Shown here piece after piece: positions 16,104-24,964 of a stretch of DNA of 64,000 nucleotides (position 1 is the stretch's first letter; each line of letters starts with the position of its first letter). The stretch comes from BOG-908 sp965198855 (GTDB lineage Bacteria; Pseudomonadota; Alphaproteobacteria; Acetobacterales; Acetobacteraceae), in the NCBI GenBank assembly GCA_965198855.1, contig CBDAPZ010000001.1, positions 2,666,001-2,730,000 on the forward strand, in the 5' to 3' direction. The notes under the pieces are model-generated. The model did no database searches, was not told the origin of the DNA, and worked only from the letters and a program-made list of their open reading frames with translations. Made by a program: the position numbers and the translations under genes.

Positions 16104-16624
16104 AGGCGCGCGAAAACCACACCTATGAAGAGGCTTAATGTGCCGACGCTGGCGGCGTTGAGCCGCAATACCGCATGGGATTGAGCGGCGGTGTAGGCAA
16201 GCAACGGCGCGCCGTAATAGCCGCCGAGGAAGAACGCCAGAATGGCCGGCATGACCGCAATGACCATCGCGGTGCGCTCGTTCTCGCGAAACGAAAGTGC
16301 AGCCAGGGTGATCGACGGGATAAGGAACATCTCCGTGCCGGTGGCGGGGCCGAGTAGCCAGGTGCAGAATATTGTGTTCAGCACACCGACGACAGGCAGG
16401 ATGATACGCGCGCCGCGCGGAGACACGCGCGCAAACGCGGGCACTGCCAGAAAGAATGGGCAGGAGCACAAGGTGAGCAACGACCAAGGTAGGCCGCTTT
16501 GGCCGGTGACCCAGAACAGATAAAGCGGATAGAGCGGCGTGTTGTAGCCGAGGACCAAGGCTGTAAGGTTGGTGGTGGCGACCAGGGGATCGTCATGAGC
16601 GATGTAGCGCCAGAGGAACTTCAT
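16076..16624 (-). CDS. Unknown integral membrane protein
   Basis: 182 residues with about five hydrophobic helices. It begins MKFLWRYIAHDDPLVATTN and has a glycine/tyrosine-rich turn FFLGGYYGAPLLAYTAAQSH. I do not recognise a family with confidence. Its downstream end overlaps the C-factor-like SDR by 28 nt, and upstream it is divergent from the GIN-domain gene (72 nt apart). Codon use looks like the neighbours. It could be a sensor or transporter fragment, but no catalytic motif is visible. Confidence 0.6.
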   Translation of the reverse strand: MKFLWRYIAHDDPLVATTNLTALVLGYNTPLYPLYLFWVTGQSGLPWSLLTLCSCPFFLAVPAFARVSPRGARIILPVVGVLNTIFCTWLLGPATGTEMFLIPSITLAALSFRENERTAMVIAVMPAILAFFLGGYYGAPLLAYTAAQSHAVLRLNAASVGTLSLFIGVVFARLYHGTDKPA

Positions 16625-16696
16625 TGCTTCTGCGTGGCGTAATCTCGGCGGGACGTCAATCGGGCTGATGATGCACCGATATCGGAAAGGGTAGGC

Positions 16697-17470
16697 ATGA
16701 ATCGCTTTTGTTTTTTCGTTGCTGTGGCGACGCTGCCGATGGCGGCACAGGCGGCTTCAACGCATGGCGTGCAGATGGGTGGAAGGCTGGAGGTGGGGAT
16801 CGCCTGTGCACGGCAGATCGATGTAGTGGCCGCTCCGGCCGCATCCGGGCAGGTGACGATGGATGCTGTGGCGGAGCACCAGGAAGAGATCGCGCAGATC
16901 GTTTTTACGGGGGGCGACGCGGTTCGCGTAAAGGCGCGTAGTTATTGCTGGCCTGGTCCAAACACCGGCAATTTTCAGCCGACGTTGGACATCACGCTGC
17001 ATGTGCCGGCACGGTTCCCGCTTGGGATCGACGCTGCAGGGGCCACGAATTACCACGTCACGGTAGGTGGCACGCTGAGCATCGCCCAGAGCGGATCGGG
17101 CGCGCTGGATGCCACGCAAACGACGAAGCTCGACATGGATCTGAGCGGCTCCGGCGCCGTACAGGTGCTCGATGTTGCTGGCCCGATCGGCATCGATCTA
17201 TCCGGAGCGGAAAATGTGACGATCAAACATGCGCAAAGCGATGCGGTGAGTGTGAAGAGCTCGGGGAGCGGCCATGTGTGGATCAACGGCGGCAGCGTGG
17301 AGCGGCTTTCGGTTGATGGCAGTGGAAGCGGCGACGTGACGCTCGCGGGCAGCGTCGGTGCGGCCGATATCGATCTGTCGGGGTCGGGTGGCGTCTCGAT
17401 CGGTACATTGACCGGCAAGCTGACGCAGGACATCAGCGGATCCGGCATCGTGCACATCCTGGCACATTAG
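16697..17470 (+). CDS. Secreted GIN-domain (DUF2807) protein
   Basis: 257 residues. A signal peptide (MNRFCFFVAVATLPMAAQA) is followed by repeated beta-strand units carrying the SGSG motif: SGSGALDA, LSGSGAVQV, SSGSGHVWI, GSGSGDVTL, LSGSGGVSI and ISGSGIVHI. This is the head/GIN domain pattern, a right-handed beta-solenoid-like surface fold of unknown function seen in putative adhesins. It is likely periplasmic or cell-surface. It stands alone and is divergent from the membrane protein at 16076. Confidence 0.82.
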   Translation: MNRFCFFVAVATLPMAAQAASTHGVQMGGRLEVGIACARQIDVVAAPAASGQVTMDAVAEHQEEIAQIVFTGGDAVRVKARSYCWPGPNTGNFQPTLDITLHVPARFPLGIDAAGATNYHVTVGGTLSIAQSGSGALDATQTTKLDMDLSGSGAVQVLDVAGPIGIDLSGAENVTIKHAQSDAVSVKSSGSGHVWINGGSVERLSVDGSGSGDVTLAGSVGAADIDLSGSGGVSIGTLTGKLTQDISGSGIVHILAH

Positions 17471-17668
17471 AGGATCGAGAGGCGGCACGGATATCGCCGT
17501 GCTGCCCTCTCCCGCCATGCACCATTTATTGCGTGCGCGATATCTCAACGGGAGTGTCGCGCGGCACTGACGCCGCGCTTGTGTTGTGCGCGAGGCTCAC
17601 GCAAGGAATGTGCAAGCGCCCATGGCGATTGCACGCCCCCGTAGAGGGGCCCTCGGAGGAGACATAGC

Positions 17669-18841
17669 TTGAGCGACAAGACACTGGATTGCTCGGATAT
17701 CGATAAATATCTTGGCAAGCCGATCTCATCCTCGCCGCTTGTCGAGACATTGAGCAACACGGATATTCGCCGTTGGGTGCAGGCGATGCATTATCCGAAC
17801 AGGCTGCATTATGACGGCGCCTATGCGGCCGAGAGCAAATTCGGAAAGCTGGTGGCGCCGCAATCCTTCCCTGTGGCGATGGATGACGGGCATGGATCTT
17901 CGCCCTCCTGTGTGGGCGGCATTCCAAATTCGCATCTATTGTTCGGCGGCGATGAATGGTGGTTTTACGGGCCGCGCGTTCATGGTGGGGATGTGATCGA
18001 CAACCAACGCATCCCCTTCGATTATGTGGTCAAGGACACGAAGTTTGCCGGGCCCACCTGCTTTCAGCGTGGCGATAATTTTTATCGCAACCAGAATGGC
18101 GAGCTGATTGCGAAGCAGCGTTCGACGGCGATCCGATATCGTGCCGATGCGGCGCGACATGACGAAACCGGAACGGTGGAGAATTCCGAAGAGCCGGTGT
18201 GGAGCGATGCGCAGTTAAAGGCGCTGGACGATCGCAAATTCACGTGGATCCAGATGCTGCACGATCTGGGGCATGGAAAACGGTATTGGGATGATGTGAC
18301 TGTTGGCGACACGCTGCCCGAGCGGGTGTTCGGGCCGCATAGCATCGTGAGCTTCGCGACCGAATGGCGCGCTTTCCTGTTCACCTGCTGGGGCACGCTG
18401 CATCGTCGCACGGACCTTGATCTGGCAGCGCTCGGTTTTGTCGAGGAGATGGCGGGACATGAGAATGATCCAGTCATGGAAAGAATCAATCCTGAACTTA
18501 CGGATGGCGCATATTACGGGCCTTCGCGCGGGCACATGTTCGGGCGTTGGGCGCGGTTCATCGGCATGCCGCGCGAATATGGTTACGGCGCTTCGATGGG
18601 TGCGTGGATACTGGATTATTGTGGGGGTTGGACCGGCGAGCATGGCATGGTGGTGCATTGTGCTTCGAATTATCGTGGGCCGGCACTGCTCGGCGACATC
18701 ACGATCATGACGGCCGATGTGATCGACAAGAAAATCGATGAGGAAGGCCGAAACATCGTGCAGGTGAACTTGAAAATGGCAAACCAACTCGGCACCACGA
18801 TGGCCACAGCAAAAGCCGAAATCCAGCTCCCAACCAAATAA
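17669..18841 (+). CDS. MaoC-like / FAS1-type dehydratase domain protein
   Basis: 390 residues, two hotdog units. The N-terminal half has YDGAYAAESKFGKLVAPQSFP and GGDEWWFYGPRVHGGD followed by YVVKDTKFAGPTCFQRGDN, as in FAS1_DH/MaoC N-terminal hydratases. The C-terminal half has the short MaoC-type segment AYYGPSRGHMFGRWARFIGMP. It would hydrate or dehydrate an acyl-type substrate. TTG start, supported by a strong GGAGGAG at 17656-17662. It is first of a four-gene same-strand cluster with ALDH and two SDRs, suggesting a catabolic route for an alcohol or cyclic acid. Confidence 0.75.
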   Translation: MSDKTLDCSDIDKYLGKPISSSPLVETLSNTDIRRWVQAMHYPNRLHYDGAYAAESKFGKLVAPQSFPVAMDDGHGSSPSCVGGIPNSHLLFGGDEWWFYGPRVHGGDVIDNQRIPFDYVVKDTKFAGPTCFQRGDNFYRNQNGELIAKQRSTAIRYRADAARHDETGTVENSEEPVWSDAQLKALDDRKFTWIQMLHDLGHGKRYWDDVTVGDTLPERVFGPHSIVSFATEWRAFLFTCWGTLHRRTDLDLAALGFVEEMAGHENDPVMERINPELTDGAYYGPSRGHMFGRWARFIGMPREYGYGASMGAWILDYCGGWTGEHGMVVHCASNYRGPALLGDITIMTADVIDKKIDEEGRNIVQVNLKMANQLGTTMATAKAEIQLPTK

Positions 18842-18843
18842 AT

Positions 18844-18889
18844 GACGGGGGGTTCGGGGGGCCGGCACGGCTCCCCCGACTCGTTCTTA
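18844..18889 (+). repeat. G-rich stem-loop repeat, copy 3
   Basis: GACGGGGGGTTCGGGGGG, arms CCG/CGG around GCA, CTCCCCC and the flank TCGTTCTTATG. It lies between the MaoC-like stop and the ALDH start (GTG 18916). Confidence 0.75.
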
Positions 18890-18915
18890 TGTCCTGCTAA
18901 AACGAGGAGTCTGAC

Positions 18916-20382
18916 GTGACAATTCTTCCCGAAGCCAAGCTGTATATCGATGGCGTGATACGCCGCGCGGCCGGCGACAAGACGTATGACACCATCGGCC
19001 CCTGGACCGGCGAGAACGTCGGTGTAGCGGCGGATGCTTCGGCGGAGGATGTGAACGACGCGATCGTGGCGGCGCGCAAGGCGTTCGACACGACGGATTG
19101 GTCCACCAATCACGATTACCGCTTTGAGTTGGTGAAGAAGCTGAATGTGCTGCTCGTGGCGAATTACGAGAAGCTCAGCCAGCTATGTCGGCATGAGGTG
19201 GGTTCGGCCTTCGGTGCGATCTCTCGTGCGCAGGTGGATATGGCGCTAGCGTGCTACAATAATCTTATCGAGTTGTTTCCGCAGGTGACCTGGTCGAAAG
19301 ATTTTGGGGATGCCGGGCCGGCACAATATCGCAGTCATCGCCAGGTGATTTATGAAGCGGTCGGCGTGGTGGGTGCGATCACGCCATGGAACGTGCCGCT
19401 GTATATCACGGTGGGCAAGGTGGCCTCGGCGTTGCTGGCCGGTTGCACCATCATTCTAAAGCCGGCGCCGAACACGCCGGGATTGGGCGCGATCTTTGGG
19501 CAATTGGCGGCGGAGGCGGGATTTCCGCCTGGCGTGCTGAACGTGATCACGGGTGCGGATCCGGTAATGGCGGGCGAGATGCTGGTGACGGATCCGCGGG
19601 TGGATCTGATCAGCTTCACGGGATCGACCGCAGTGGGCAAGCGGATCATGGAGAAGGGCGCTTCGACGCTGAAGCGTGTTTTTCTTGAGCTGGGCGGCAA
19701 GTCGGCAAAGATCGTGCTCGATGATGTGGAGAATTTTCCGCAGGAGATCGGCTCCAGCATGCTGGTGTTCCATGCCGGGCAAGGCTGCGCCGTGCAGTCA
19801 CGGCTGCTGGTGTCGCGGAAGCGCTATAAGGAAGCGGTGGAGATCCTGCGGCATGCCTATGCGGCGTTCGGCGATAATTGGGGCGATTTCGATGCCCCGT
19901 CGCAGATCATGGGGCCGGTGATCTCCAAGAGGCAGATGGAGCGGGTGAAGGGTTATATTGATCTCGGCGTCGAGGAAGGGGCGACGTTGCTGGCCGGCGG
20001 CAAGCTGCGGCCGGATAAGGGCAATGGTTTTTTTGTCGAGCCCACCTGCTTTGTTGACGTGAACAATACCATGCGGATCGCACGGGAGGAGATTTTTGGG
20101 CCAGTGCTGGTGGTGATCCCTTACGAGGACGAGGAGGATGCCATTCGCATTGCCAATGACAGCGACTATGGGCTGCATGGTGGCGTCTCGTCGGGCAACC
20201 TGGATCATGCGCTGCGTGTGGCGAACCGCATTCGTGCCGGGTCGATCAGCGTGAATGGCGGCATGTGCATCGCGGGCGATCTGCCGTTCGGCGGCTACAA
20301 GCATAGCGGCATCGGGCGTGAATGGGGCCTGGAAGGCATCGAGGAGTTCCTGGAAAGCAAGGTGATCGCCTGGAAGCTTTGA
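18916..20382 (+). CDS. NAD(P)-dependent aldehyde dehydrogenase
   Basis: 488 residues, standard ALDH length. The catalytic glutamate lies in FLELGGKSAKIV (Glu258), the nucleophile in HAGQGCAVQS (Cys291), the cofactor loop is GVVGAITPWNVPLYITVGK, and FTGSTAVGK and EIFGPVLVVIPY are present. It oxidises an aldehyde to a carboxylic acid in the cytoplasm. GTG start with ACGAGGAG upstream. It is central in the MaoC/ALDH/SDR/SDR cluster, where an SDR could supply the aldehyde. The substrate is not readable. Confidence 0.93.
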   Translation: MTILPEAKLYIDGVIRRAAGDKTYDTIGPWTGENVGVAADASAEDVNDAIVAARKAFDTTDWSTNHDYRFELVKKLNVLLVANYEKLSQLCRHEVGSAFGAISRAQVDMALACYNNLIELFPQVTWSKDFGDAGPAQYRSHRQVIYEAVGVVGAITPWNVPLYITVGKVASALLAGCTIILKPAPNTPGLGAIFGQLAAEAGFPPGVLNVITGADPVMAGEMLVTDPRVDLISFTGSTAVGKRIMEKGASTLKRVFLELGGKSAKIVLDDVENFPQEIGSSMLVFHAGQGCAVQSRLLVSRKRYKEAVEILRHAYAAFGDNWGDFDAPSQIMGPVISKRQMERVKGYIDLGVEEGATLLAGGKLRPDKGNGFFVEPTCFVDVNNTMRIAREEIFGPVLVVIPYEDEEDAIRIANDSDYGLHGGVSSGNLDHALRVANRIRAGSISVNGGMCIAGDLPFGGYKHSGIGREWGLEGIEEFLESKVIAWKL

Positions 20383-20395
20383 AGGGAGAGGCAAG

Positions 20396-21205
20396 ATGAC
20401 ACGGGCGGATAACGCAAAGACTGTGGCCATCGTCACCGGCGCCTGTGGCGGCATGGGCGCGCCTTCCGCGGTGCGGCTTGCTGCGGCCGGGTGGCAGCTT
20501 CTGCTGTGCGACCTGGATGCCGGGCGGTTGGAGCAAGTGGCGGGGCTGCTGCGCGCTCAGGGCAGCAAGGTGGATGTGCTGGCCGGCGACATTGCGGATC
20601 CGCAGTTTCCCGCACGCGTGATCGAGGCGCTTGGCGACCGGCAGGTGGGCGCGATGATCCACACTGCCGGGCTGTCGCCGACGATGGCGGAGGCTGACCG
20701 GATATTGGAGGTAAATTACACGGCGACCGAACGCCTGGTCGATGCCGTGCGTCCCAGGATGGCCGCGGGGAGTTGCGCTGTGCTGATTACCTCGATGTCG
20801 GCTTACATGATAAAATCCGCTGACATCGACGAGGCCATCAGCCAGCTTGTCGCGGGGCACGGGATGAAGTCTGTGCTGCCGTTCGCTACCGATGCAAACG
20901 GGGCCTATCCGATTTCAAAGCGTGCCGTGATCGCGCTTGTGGCGCGTGAGGCGGCGGCGTTCGGTGCACGCGGAGCGCGGATTGCGTCGATCTCACCAGG
21001 GTTGATCGATACCTCGATGGGTCGGCAGGAGATGGAATCACACACGCAAATGACTGCTTTGCTGGAGCGCACGCCGCTTGGCCGGTTGGGCGTGGGCGAT
21101 GAGATCGCCTCGGCCGCTGTGTTCCTGTGTTCGCCCGACGCCTCCTATATCAGCGGCTGCGATATCCGAGTGGACGGCGGCACCGTCGCAGCCTTGGGAC
21201 TTTAA
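20396..21205 (+). CDS. SDR family oxidoreductase
   Basis: 269 residues. Cofactor motif TGACGGMG at 15-22, an aberrant HTAG replacing NNAG, catalytic YPISK (Tyr171, Lys175), and a FabG/3-alpha-HSD-like C-terminus (LFLCSPDASYISGCDIRVDGG). An insert between the Ser region and Tyr (SMSAYMIKSADIDEAISQ) resembles 3-alpha-hydroxysteroid dehydrogenase/carbonyl reductase types. It starts 13 nt after the ALDH stop with GGGAGAGG as ribosome site, hence cotranscribed. Confidence 0.87.
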   Translation: MTRADNAKTVAIVTGACGGMGAPSAVRLAAAGWQLLLCDLDAGRLEQVAGLLRAQGSKVDVLAGDIADPQFPARVIEALGDRQVGAMIHTAGLSPTMAEADRILEVNYTATERLVDAVRPRMAAGSCAVLITSMSAYMIKSADIDEAISQLVAGHGMKSVLPFATDANGAYPISKRAVIALVAREAAAFGARGARIASISPGLIDTSMGRQEMESHTQMTALLERTPLGRLGVGDEIASAAVFLCSPDASYISGCDIRVDGGTVAALGL

Positions 21206-21218
21206 CACGCACCCAAAG

Positions 21219-21265
21219 ACGTAAAAGTCTTTTGGTTCTTTTCTTCAGAAAAGAAGTTCTTTCTG
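21219..21265 (+). repeat. A/T-rich stem-loop element, copy 3 (forward)
   Basis: ACGTAAAAGTCTTTTG, TTCTTTTCT/AGAAAAGAA arms and a TTCTTTCTGG tail. It lies between two same-strand SDR genes, forward relative to the downstream gene. Confidence 0.8.
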
Positions 21266-21298
21266 GATGTTCGAGCCCGCGCGGAGTGGAGAGTCATA

Positions 21299-22159
21299 AT
21301 GACCAAGCGTGTTGCCGTGGTGACAGGGGCGAGTTCGGGGATTGGGAAGGCAACGGCGGCGGCGCTCGCAGGTGAGGGCTGGCGGGTGATCGGTGTTGGG
21401 CGCGATGCAGAGCGCAGTGCGGCGGCGGAGGCGGAGATCAAGGCGGCATCGAGCGGCGGCCGGGTGGATATGATACGCGGCGATTTGTCGCTGCTGTCGG
21501 AGGCGGCGCGGGTGTCGCGCGAGATTGCGGCGTTGACCGAGCGGATCGATGTGCTGGTGAACAATGCCGGTGGGATGGCGAAGCAGAAAATGCTGACGAC
21601 AGAGGGCAACGAAGCGAATTTTGCGGGCAATCATCTTGGACCTTTCCTGCTGACCCTCCGGCTTTTGCCGCTGCTGCGGCGTGCAGCGATGGATGCGCCG
21701 AAAGGGAGTGTGCGTATTCTCAATACGGCCTCCGATGCGAGCGAGATGGTGCCCGGGTTCGACTGGAATGATCTGCAGACGAGCGACAAATTCCATCCGG
21801 GCCTCGCGTATTGCAGGGGCAAGCTAGCCAATGTGATGTTTGCGCGCGGGCTGGGTGCGCGGCTTGCACAGGATGGGATCGTTGCTCATGCGATGCATCC
21901 GGGGGCGGTAGATTCAAACTTCATCACCCATGCCGACGAACATTCGCAAAAGACGATGCTGTCCTATGACAGGCTTACCGCGGAGCAGGGTGCGGATACG
22001 CTGATCTGGCTTGCGACCGCGGATGAGCCGGGTGCGAGCACGGGCGGGTATTTCTACCAGCGCAAGCCAAGGGCTCCACACGCGCTGGTGAATGACCCAG
22101 ACAGCGTCGACAGGTTGTGGGCGGAAAGCGAGAAGATCGTGGAAAATGCCGGGGTTTGA
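21299..22159 (+). CDS. SDR family protein, retinol-dehydrogenase-like
   Basis: 286 residues. TGASSGIG at 10-17, NNAGGMAKQKMLTTEGNE, N-x-LGPFLLTLRLLPLL, catalytic YCRGK (Tyr171, Lys175), then LANVMFARGLGARL and a C-terminal STGGYFYQRKPR. This organisation is that of retinol dehydrogenase/WW-domain oxidoreductase-like SDRs acting on bulky hydrophobic alcohols. It is the last gene of the presumed catabolic cluster. Repeat element copy 3 separates it from the previous SDR. Confidence 0.87.
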   Translation: MTKRVAVVTGASSGIGKATAAALAGEGWRVIGVGRDAERSAAAEAEIKAASSGGRVDMIRGDLSLLSEAARVSREIAALTERIDVLVNNAGGMAKQKMLTTEGNEANFAGNHLGPFLLTLRLLPLLRRAAMDAPKGSVRILNTASDASEMVPGFDWNDLQTSDKFHPGLAYCRGKLANVMFARGLGARLAQDGIVAHAMHPGAVDSNFITHADEHSQKTMLSYDRLTAEQGADTLIWLATADEPGASTGGYFYQRKPRAPHALVNDPDSVDRLWAESEKIVENAGV

Positions 22160-22195
22160 AGACGCGAGCACGCGCAGCCGCGTATTCGGCAGCCC

Positions 22196-22480
22196 TTAGA
22201 TGAACTGTCCGCGCAGAAAGCCCAGCGCAGGCAGAGGCCGCCAGGCTTTCGGCAGATCCGCACGGCGGATCGGCGCCACGCTGTAGCGCGGCATCGGCTG
22301 CTTGCTGGTTTTCAGGAAGCCCGCATAGGCGCTCACCTGCTGCTCGCGCCAACTGCGATCGGCCAGCGCCGCCGTACGGTTGGGGTAGATATCGGCGATG
22401 CGGTCGGTCTTGCCGAGCGAGGCGACCACCGCCCATAGCGTGTCGTCGCGGAGGGCGGGCAGGCGTATTATATCTGTCAT
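22196..22480 (-). CDS. Hypothetical protein
   Basis: 94 residues, no signal peptide or membrane helix. The sequence is mixed and looks foldable (LRDDTLWAVVASLGKTD, RSWREQQVSAYAGFLKTSKQP). I do not recognise a family. It lies downstream of marR in the same direction, 87 nt away, so it may be read from the marR promoter. Coding status is supported by neighbour-like codon usage and the lack of a better frame. Confidence 0.5.
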   Translation of the reverse strand: MTDIIRLPALRDDTLWAVVASLGKTDRIADIYPNRTAALADRSWREQQVSAYAGFLKTSKQPMPRYSVAPIRRADLPKAWRPLPALGFLRGQFI

Positions 22481-22567
22481 TCGTCCGCGCTGATCAGGGT
22501 TGGACTCTGCCGTTCAGCATGCCCGCGGATGAGGGCGCCAGGGAAGCATAATTTTGCGCCTGTCCGG

Positions 22568-23044
22568 TCAGGCGACGTCGTCCAACTCGGGATCGGCGGC
22601 GGCCTCGCTCGGGCAGCTGCGCTGGCTTTGTGCGCGGTCACGCAGATGCTCAAGGCCGGTGGCGACACCTTCCACTTCGGTGTCTGAGAGGCCGTCGCAG
22701 AGTATGCCGGCAACGTCATCGAGGTTTTCGTTGATCTCGCCGAGCAATGTCCGAGAGGCGTCGGTCAGATGCAGGCGCCAGCAGCGGCGATCACTTGGAT
22801 CGGGGCGGCGCTCGACCATGGCGCGGCTCTCCAGGCGGTCGATTAGCCGGGCGACGGTGATGGGCTCTACCTCGAGCAGTTCGGCCAGCTCCTTCTGCAG
22901 AAGGCCCGGCTGTGCCTGGAGGCGGATCAGGATAGCCCATTGCGCGCGGGTCATGCCGTGGGCACGGGCACGCTTGTCCACCTCCGTGCGGATGAGCCGC
23001 GCGAGGTTTATGACGTCGGTTAGAAGTTCTCGTTTCCTGAGCAT
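22568..23044 (-). CDS. MarR-family transcriptional regulator
   Basis: 158 residues. The winged HTH core is QWAILIRLQAQPGLLQKELAELLEVEPITVARLIDRLESRAMVERRPDPSDRRCWRLHLT, including the D-x-R-D/S-R wing signature. Terminal helices would dimerise. The start ATG at 23044 is chosen; a TTG two codons earlier is possible. A 16 bp near-palindrome at 23058-23073 sits 14 nt upstream of the start, as expected for autoregulation. Target genes are not certain; the nearest candidates are the SDR/ALDH cluster or ltaE. Confidence 0.9.
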   Translation of the reverse strand: MLRKRELLTDVINLARLIRTEVDKRARAHGMTRAQWAILIRLQAQPGLLQKELAELLEVEPITVARLIDRLESRAMVERRPDPSDRRCWRLHLTDASRTLLGEINENLDDVAGILCDGLSDTEVEGVATGLEHLRDRAQSQRSCPSEAAADPELDDVA

Positions 23045-23057
23045 GCACAACAGAAAT

Positions 23058-23073
23058 AGTAAGCTAGCTCACT
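23058..23073. promoter_or_regulatory. Putative MarR operator
   Basis: AGTAAGCTAGCTCACT is a palindrome with one mismatched pair (arms AGTAAGCT/AGCTCACT). It lies just upstream of the marR start codon. Size and place fit a MarR dimer site. Confidence 0.5.
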
Positions 23074-23114
23074 GAAAATCAAGAGCGAGATGTTGCCGCG
23101 CGGTGCATGCCGAA

Positions 23115-23160
23115 AAGAAAAAGCGCTTCTTTTTTGAAAACAAGACGCAAAAAACTTTAC
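23115..23160 (-). repeat. A/T-rich stem-loop element, copy 4 (reverse)
   Basis: AAGCGCTTCTTTTTTG, AAAACAAGACGC, AAAAAACTTTAC. It lies between the ltaE stop (23164) and the marR promoter, so it reads forward relative to marR. Confidence 0.7.
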
Positions 23161-23163
23161 TTT

Positions 23164-24210
23164 CTATGAGCTTAGACCGCGTGCAGCCAAGCCGAGGAAG
23201 CGCTCGACTTGTTCCGCGGTGGTAGCGTAGCTGGTGACCAGGCGAATAATGGGGTTGGCTTCGCCGGGCATCTCGATCCAGCGGTAGAAGACCGCACCTT
23301 CTGCTTCCAGGTTTTCGATAAGGGTCTCGGGCATGGCGACGAACAACTCGTTTGCCTGCACTTGCTGCATCAGCCTTACGCCGGGGAGCGCTGCGAGTCC
23401 TTCGGCCAGTCGGGTCGCCTGGGCGTTGGCATGGGTGGCATTGGCGAGCCACAAATCGTTTTCCAGATAGGCGTGGAGCTGGGCCGAGATGAAACGCATC
23501 TTGGACCAGAGGTGCCCGGCTCGCTTGCGGCGGCGCTCGAAGCCGGCTGCGAAAGTGGGGTTGAAGAAGATCACCGCCTCTGCGGCGAGCGCACCGTTCT
23601 TGGTGGCGCCGAAGGATAGCACGTCGATACCGGCTTTCCATGTCAGCTCGGCGGGGGTGCAGCCCGCATGGACCAGCGCATTGGCAAAGCGGGCGCCATC
23701 CATGTGCAAGGGCAGGCTCCCGCGACGGCAGGCTTCGCCGATGCTGCCGATTTCCGCCACGCCATAGACGGTACCCCACTCGGTAGATTGGGTGATGCTG
23801 ACCGCTTCGGGCAGCACGTGGTGCACGCCGCCATCCGCGGCACGGGCCAGCGAGGCCTCGATCTGCTTGGGCGTGATACGGCCATCGGCGGAGGGGAGCG
23901 TCAGAAGCTTGGCGCCGCCGGTGAAGAATTCGGGGGCGCCGCATTCATCGGTGGAGATGTGGGCTTCGTCGGCACAGATCACTGCGCCATACGGGTGCAC
24001 CAGGCTGGCGAGGGCGAGCGCATTGGCCGCGGTGCCGGTGCTGACCGGATAGACGGTGAGATCGGTCTCGAAAATGTCCTTGAACCGGGCGGTGAGGCGC
24101 TGGGTGAGAGGGTCGGCGCCGTAGGAGGAGACCTGGGCGGTGTTTGCCTCTGAGAGGGCTGCAAGGATTTCCGGGCTGACGGGGGCCGTATTGTCGCTGG
24201 CGAAATGCAT
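23164..24210 (-). CDS. ltaE: Low-specificity L-threonine aldolase
   Basis: 348 residues, fold-type I PLP enzyme of the beta-eliminating lyase/threonine aldolase group. It opens FASDNTAPVSPEI, has STGTAANALALA, ADEAHISTDECGAPEF, LHMDGARFANALV and the PLP lysine in DVLSFGATKNGALAAEAV. It cleaves L-threonine or allo-threonine to glycine and acetaldehyde. It starts 8 nt after the dapB stop, so it is in an operon with dapB. ATG 24210; longer upstream frames are the dapB shadow. Confidence 0.9.
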   Translation of the reverse strand: MHFASDNTAPVSPEILAALSEANTAQVSSYGADPLTQRLTARFKDIFETDLTVYPVSTGTAANALALASLVHPYGAVICADEAHISTDECGAPEFFTGGAKLLTLPSADGRITPKQIEASLARAADGGVHHVLPEAVSITQSTEWGTVYGVAEIGSIGEACRRGSLPLHMDGARFANALVHAGCTPAELTWKAGIDVLSFGATKNGALAAEAVIFFNPTFAAGFERRRKRAGHLWSKMRFISAQLHAYLENDLWLANATHANAQATRLAEGLAALPGVRLMQQVQANELFVAMPETLIENLEAEGAVFYRWIEMPGEANPIIRLVTSYATTAEQVERFLGLAARGLSS

Positions 24211-24218
24211 GGGCTGGC

Positions 24219-24947
24219 TTACCTTAGATCGTTCATGCCGAGCACGTCGGCCATGGAATACAGGCCAGGCGCCCGCCCCTTGGTCCAGAACGCGGCGCGC
24301 AAGGCGCCACGGGCGAAGACTCGTCGGTCGAAAGCGCGATGGGTAAGCGCGATATGCTCGGTGCCGGCGGCAAAGAGAAGAGTGTGCTCGCCGACGACCT
24401 GGCCACCACGCATGGCGGAGAAGCCAATGGCGCCTTCCGGACGCGAGCCGGTCTGGCCATCGCGCCCGCTTTGCATGACGGACGGCAAATCTACCTGGCG
24501 GCCTTGGGCGACAGCCTGACCGAGCGCCAAAGCCGTGCCTGAGGGAGCGTCGACCTTTTGGCGGTGATGCATTTCGAGGATTTCGGCATCGTACTCGTCT
24601 GCTGGCAAAGCCGCGGCAAGACGGGCGGCGATGGCGAGAACGAGGTTGACTCCTGGAGAGAAATTCGCGGCTTGGACGACGGCGACGCATTTCGCGGCGT
24701 GATCTACCGCCGACTGGGCCGCCGCATCCAGGCCGGTGGTTCCGAGAACCCAGGCACAACTGGAATCGGCACAGGCTGTAGCATGACGCAACACTGCGTC
24801 GGCATGCGTGAAGTCGATGAGCACCTCACTCACCTGCGCTAGAGCTTCCACACCGGATATATCGGGGCGGGTCGCTGCGGAGGCGTCTACTTCCTCGGCG
24901 ATGAGGCGGCCCATGCGGCCGTTTAGGCCGGTTACTCCGATGCGCAT
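24219..24947 (-). CDS. dapB: 4-hydroxy-tetrahydrodipicolinate reductase
   Basis: 242 residues, normal DapB size. N-terminal GVTGLNGRMGRL nucleotide loop, DFTHADAVLRH, GTTGLD, ANFSPGVNLV, the catalytic EILEMHHRQKVDAPSGTALALG (HHxxKxDAPSGTA) and EHTLLFAAGTEHIALTHRAFDRRVFA. It makes tetrahydrodipicolinate for lysine and meso-diaminopimelate synthesis. ATG 24947. The frame stays open upstream through repeat copy 5, giving a false N-terminal extension SVLFSKKELLPFFRG. It follows dnaK-dnaJ, a common order in relatives. Confidence 0.95.
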   Translation of the reverse strand: MRIGVTGLNGRMGRLIAEEVDASAATRPDISGVEALAQVSEVLIDFTHADAVLRHATACADSSCAWVLGTTGLDAAAQSAVDHAAKCVAVVQAANFSPGVNLVLAIAARLAAALPADEYDAEILEMHHRQKVDAPSGTALALGQAVAQGRQVDLPSVMQSGRDGQTGSRPEGAIGFSAMRGGQVVGEHTLLFAAGTEHIALTHRAFDRRVFARGALRAAFWTKGRAPGLYSMADVLGMNDLR

Positions 24948-24964
24948 GGACGGTCCCCGGAAAA

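Noticed and set aside
22477..22719. 80-residue minus-strand frame overlapping marR
   Set aside because: Mostly inside marR in another frame with shadow composition.
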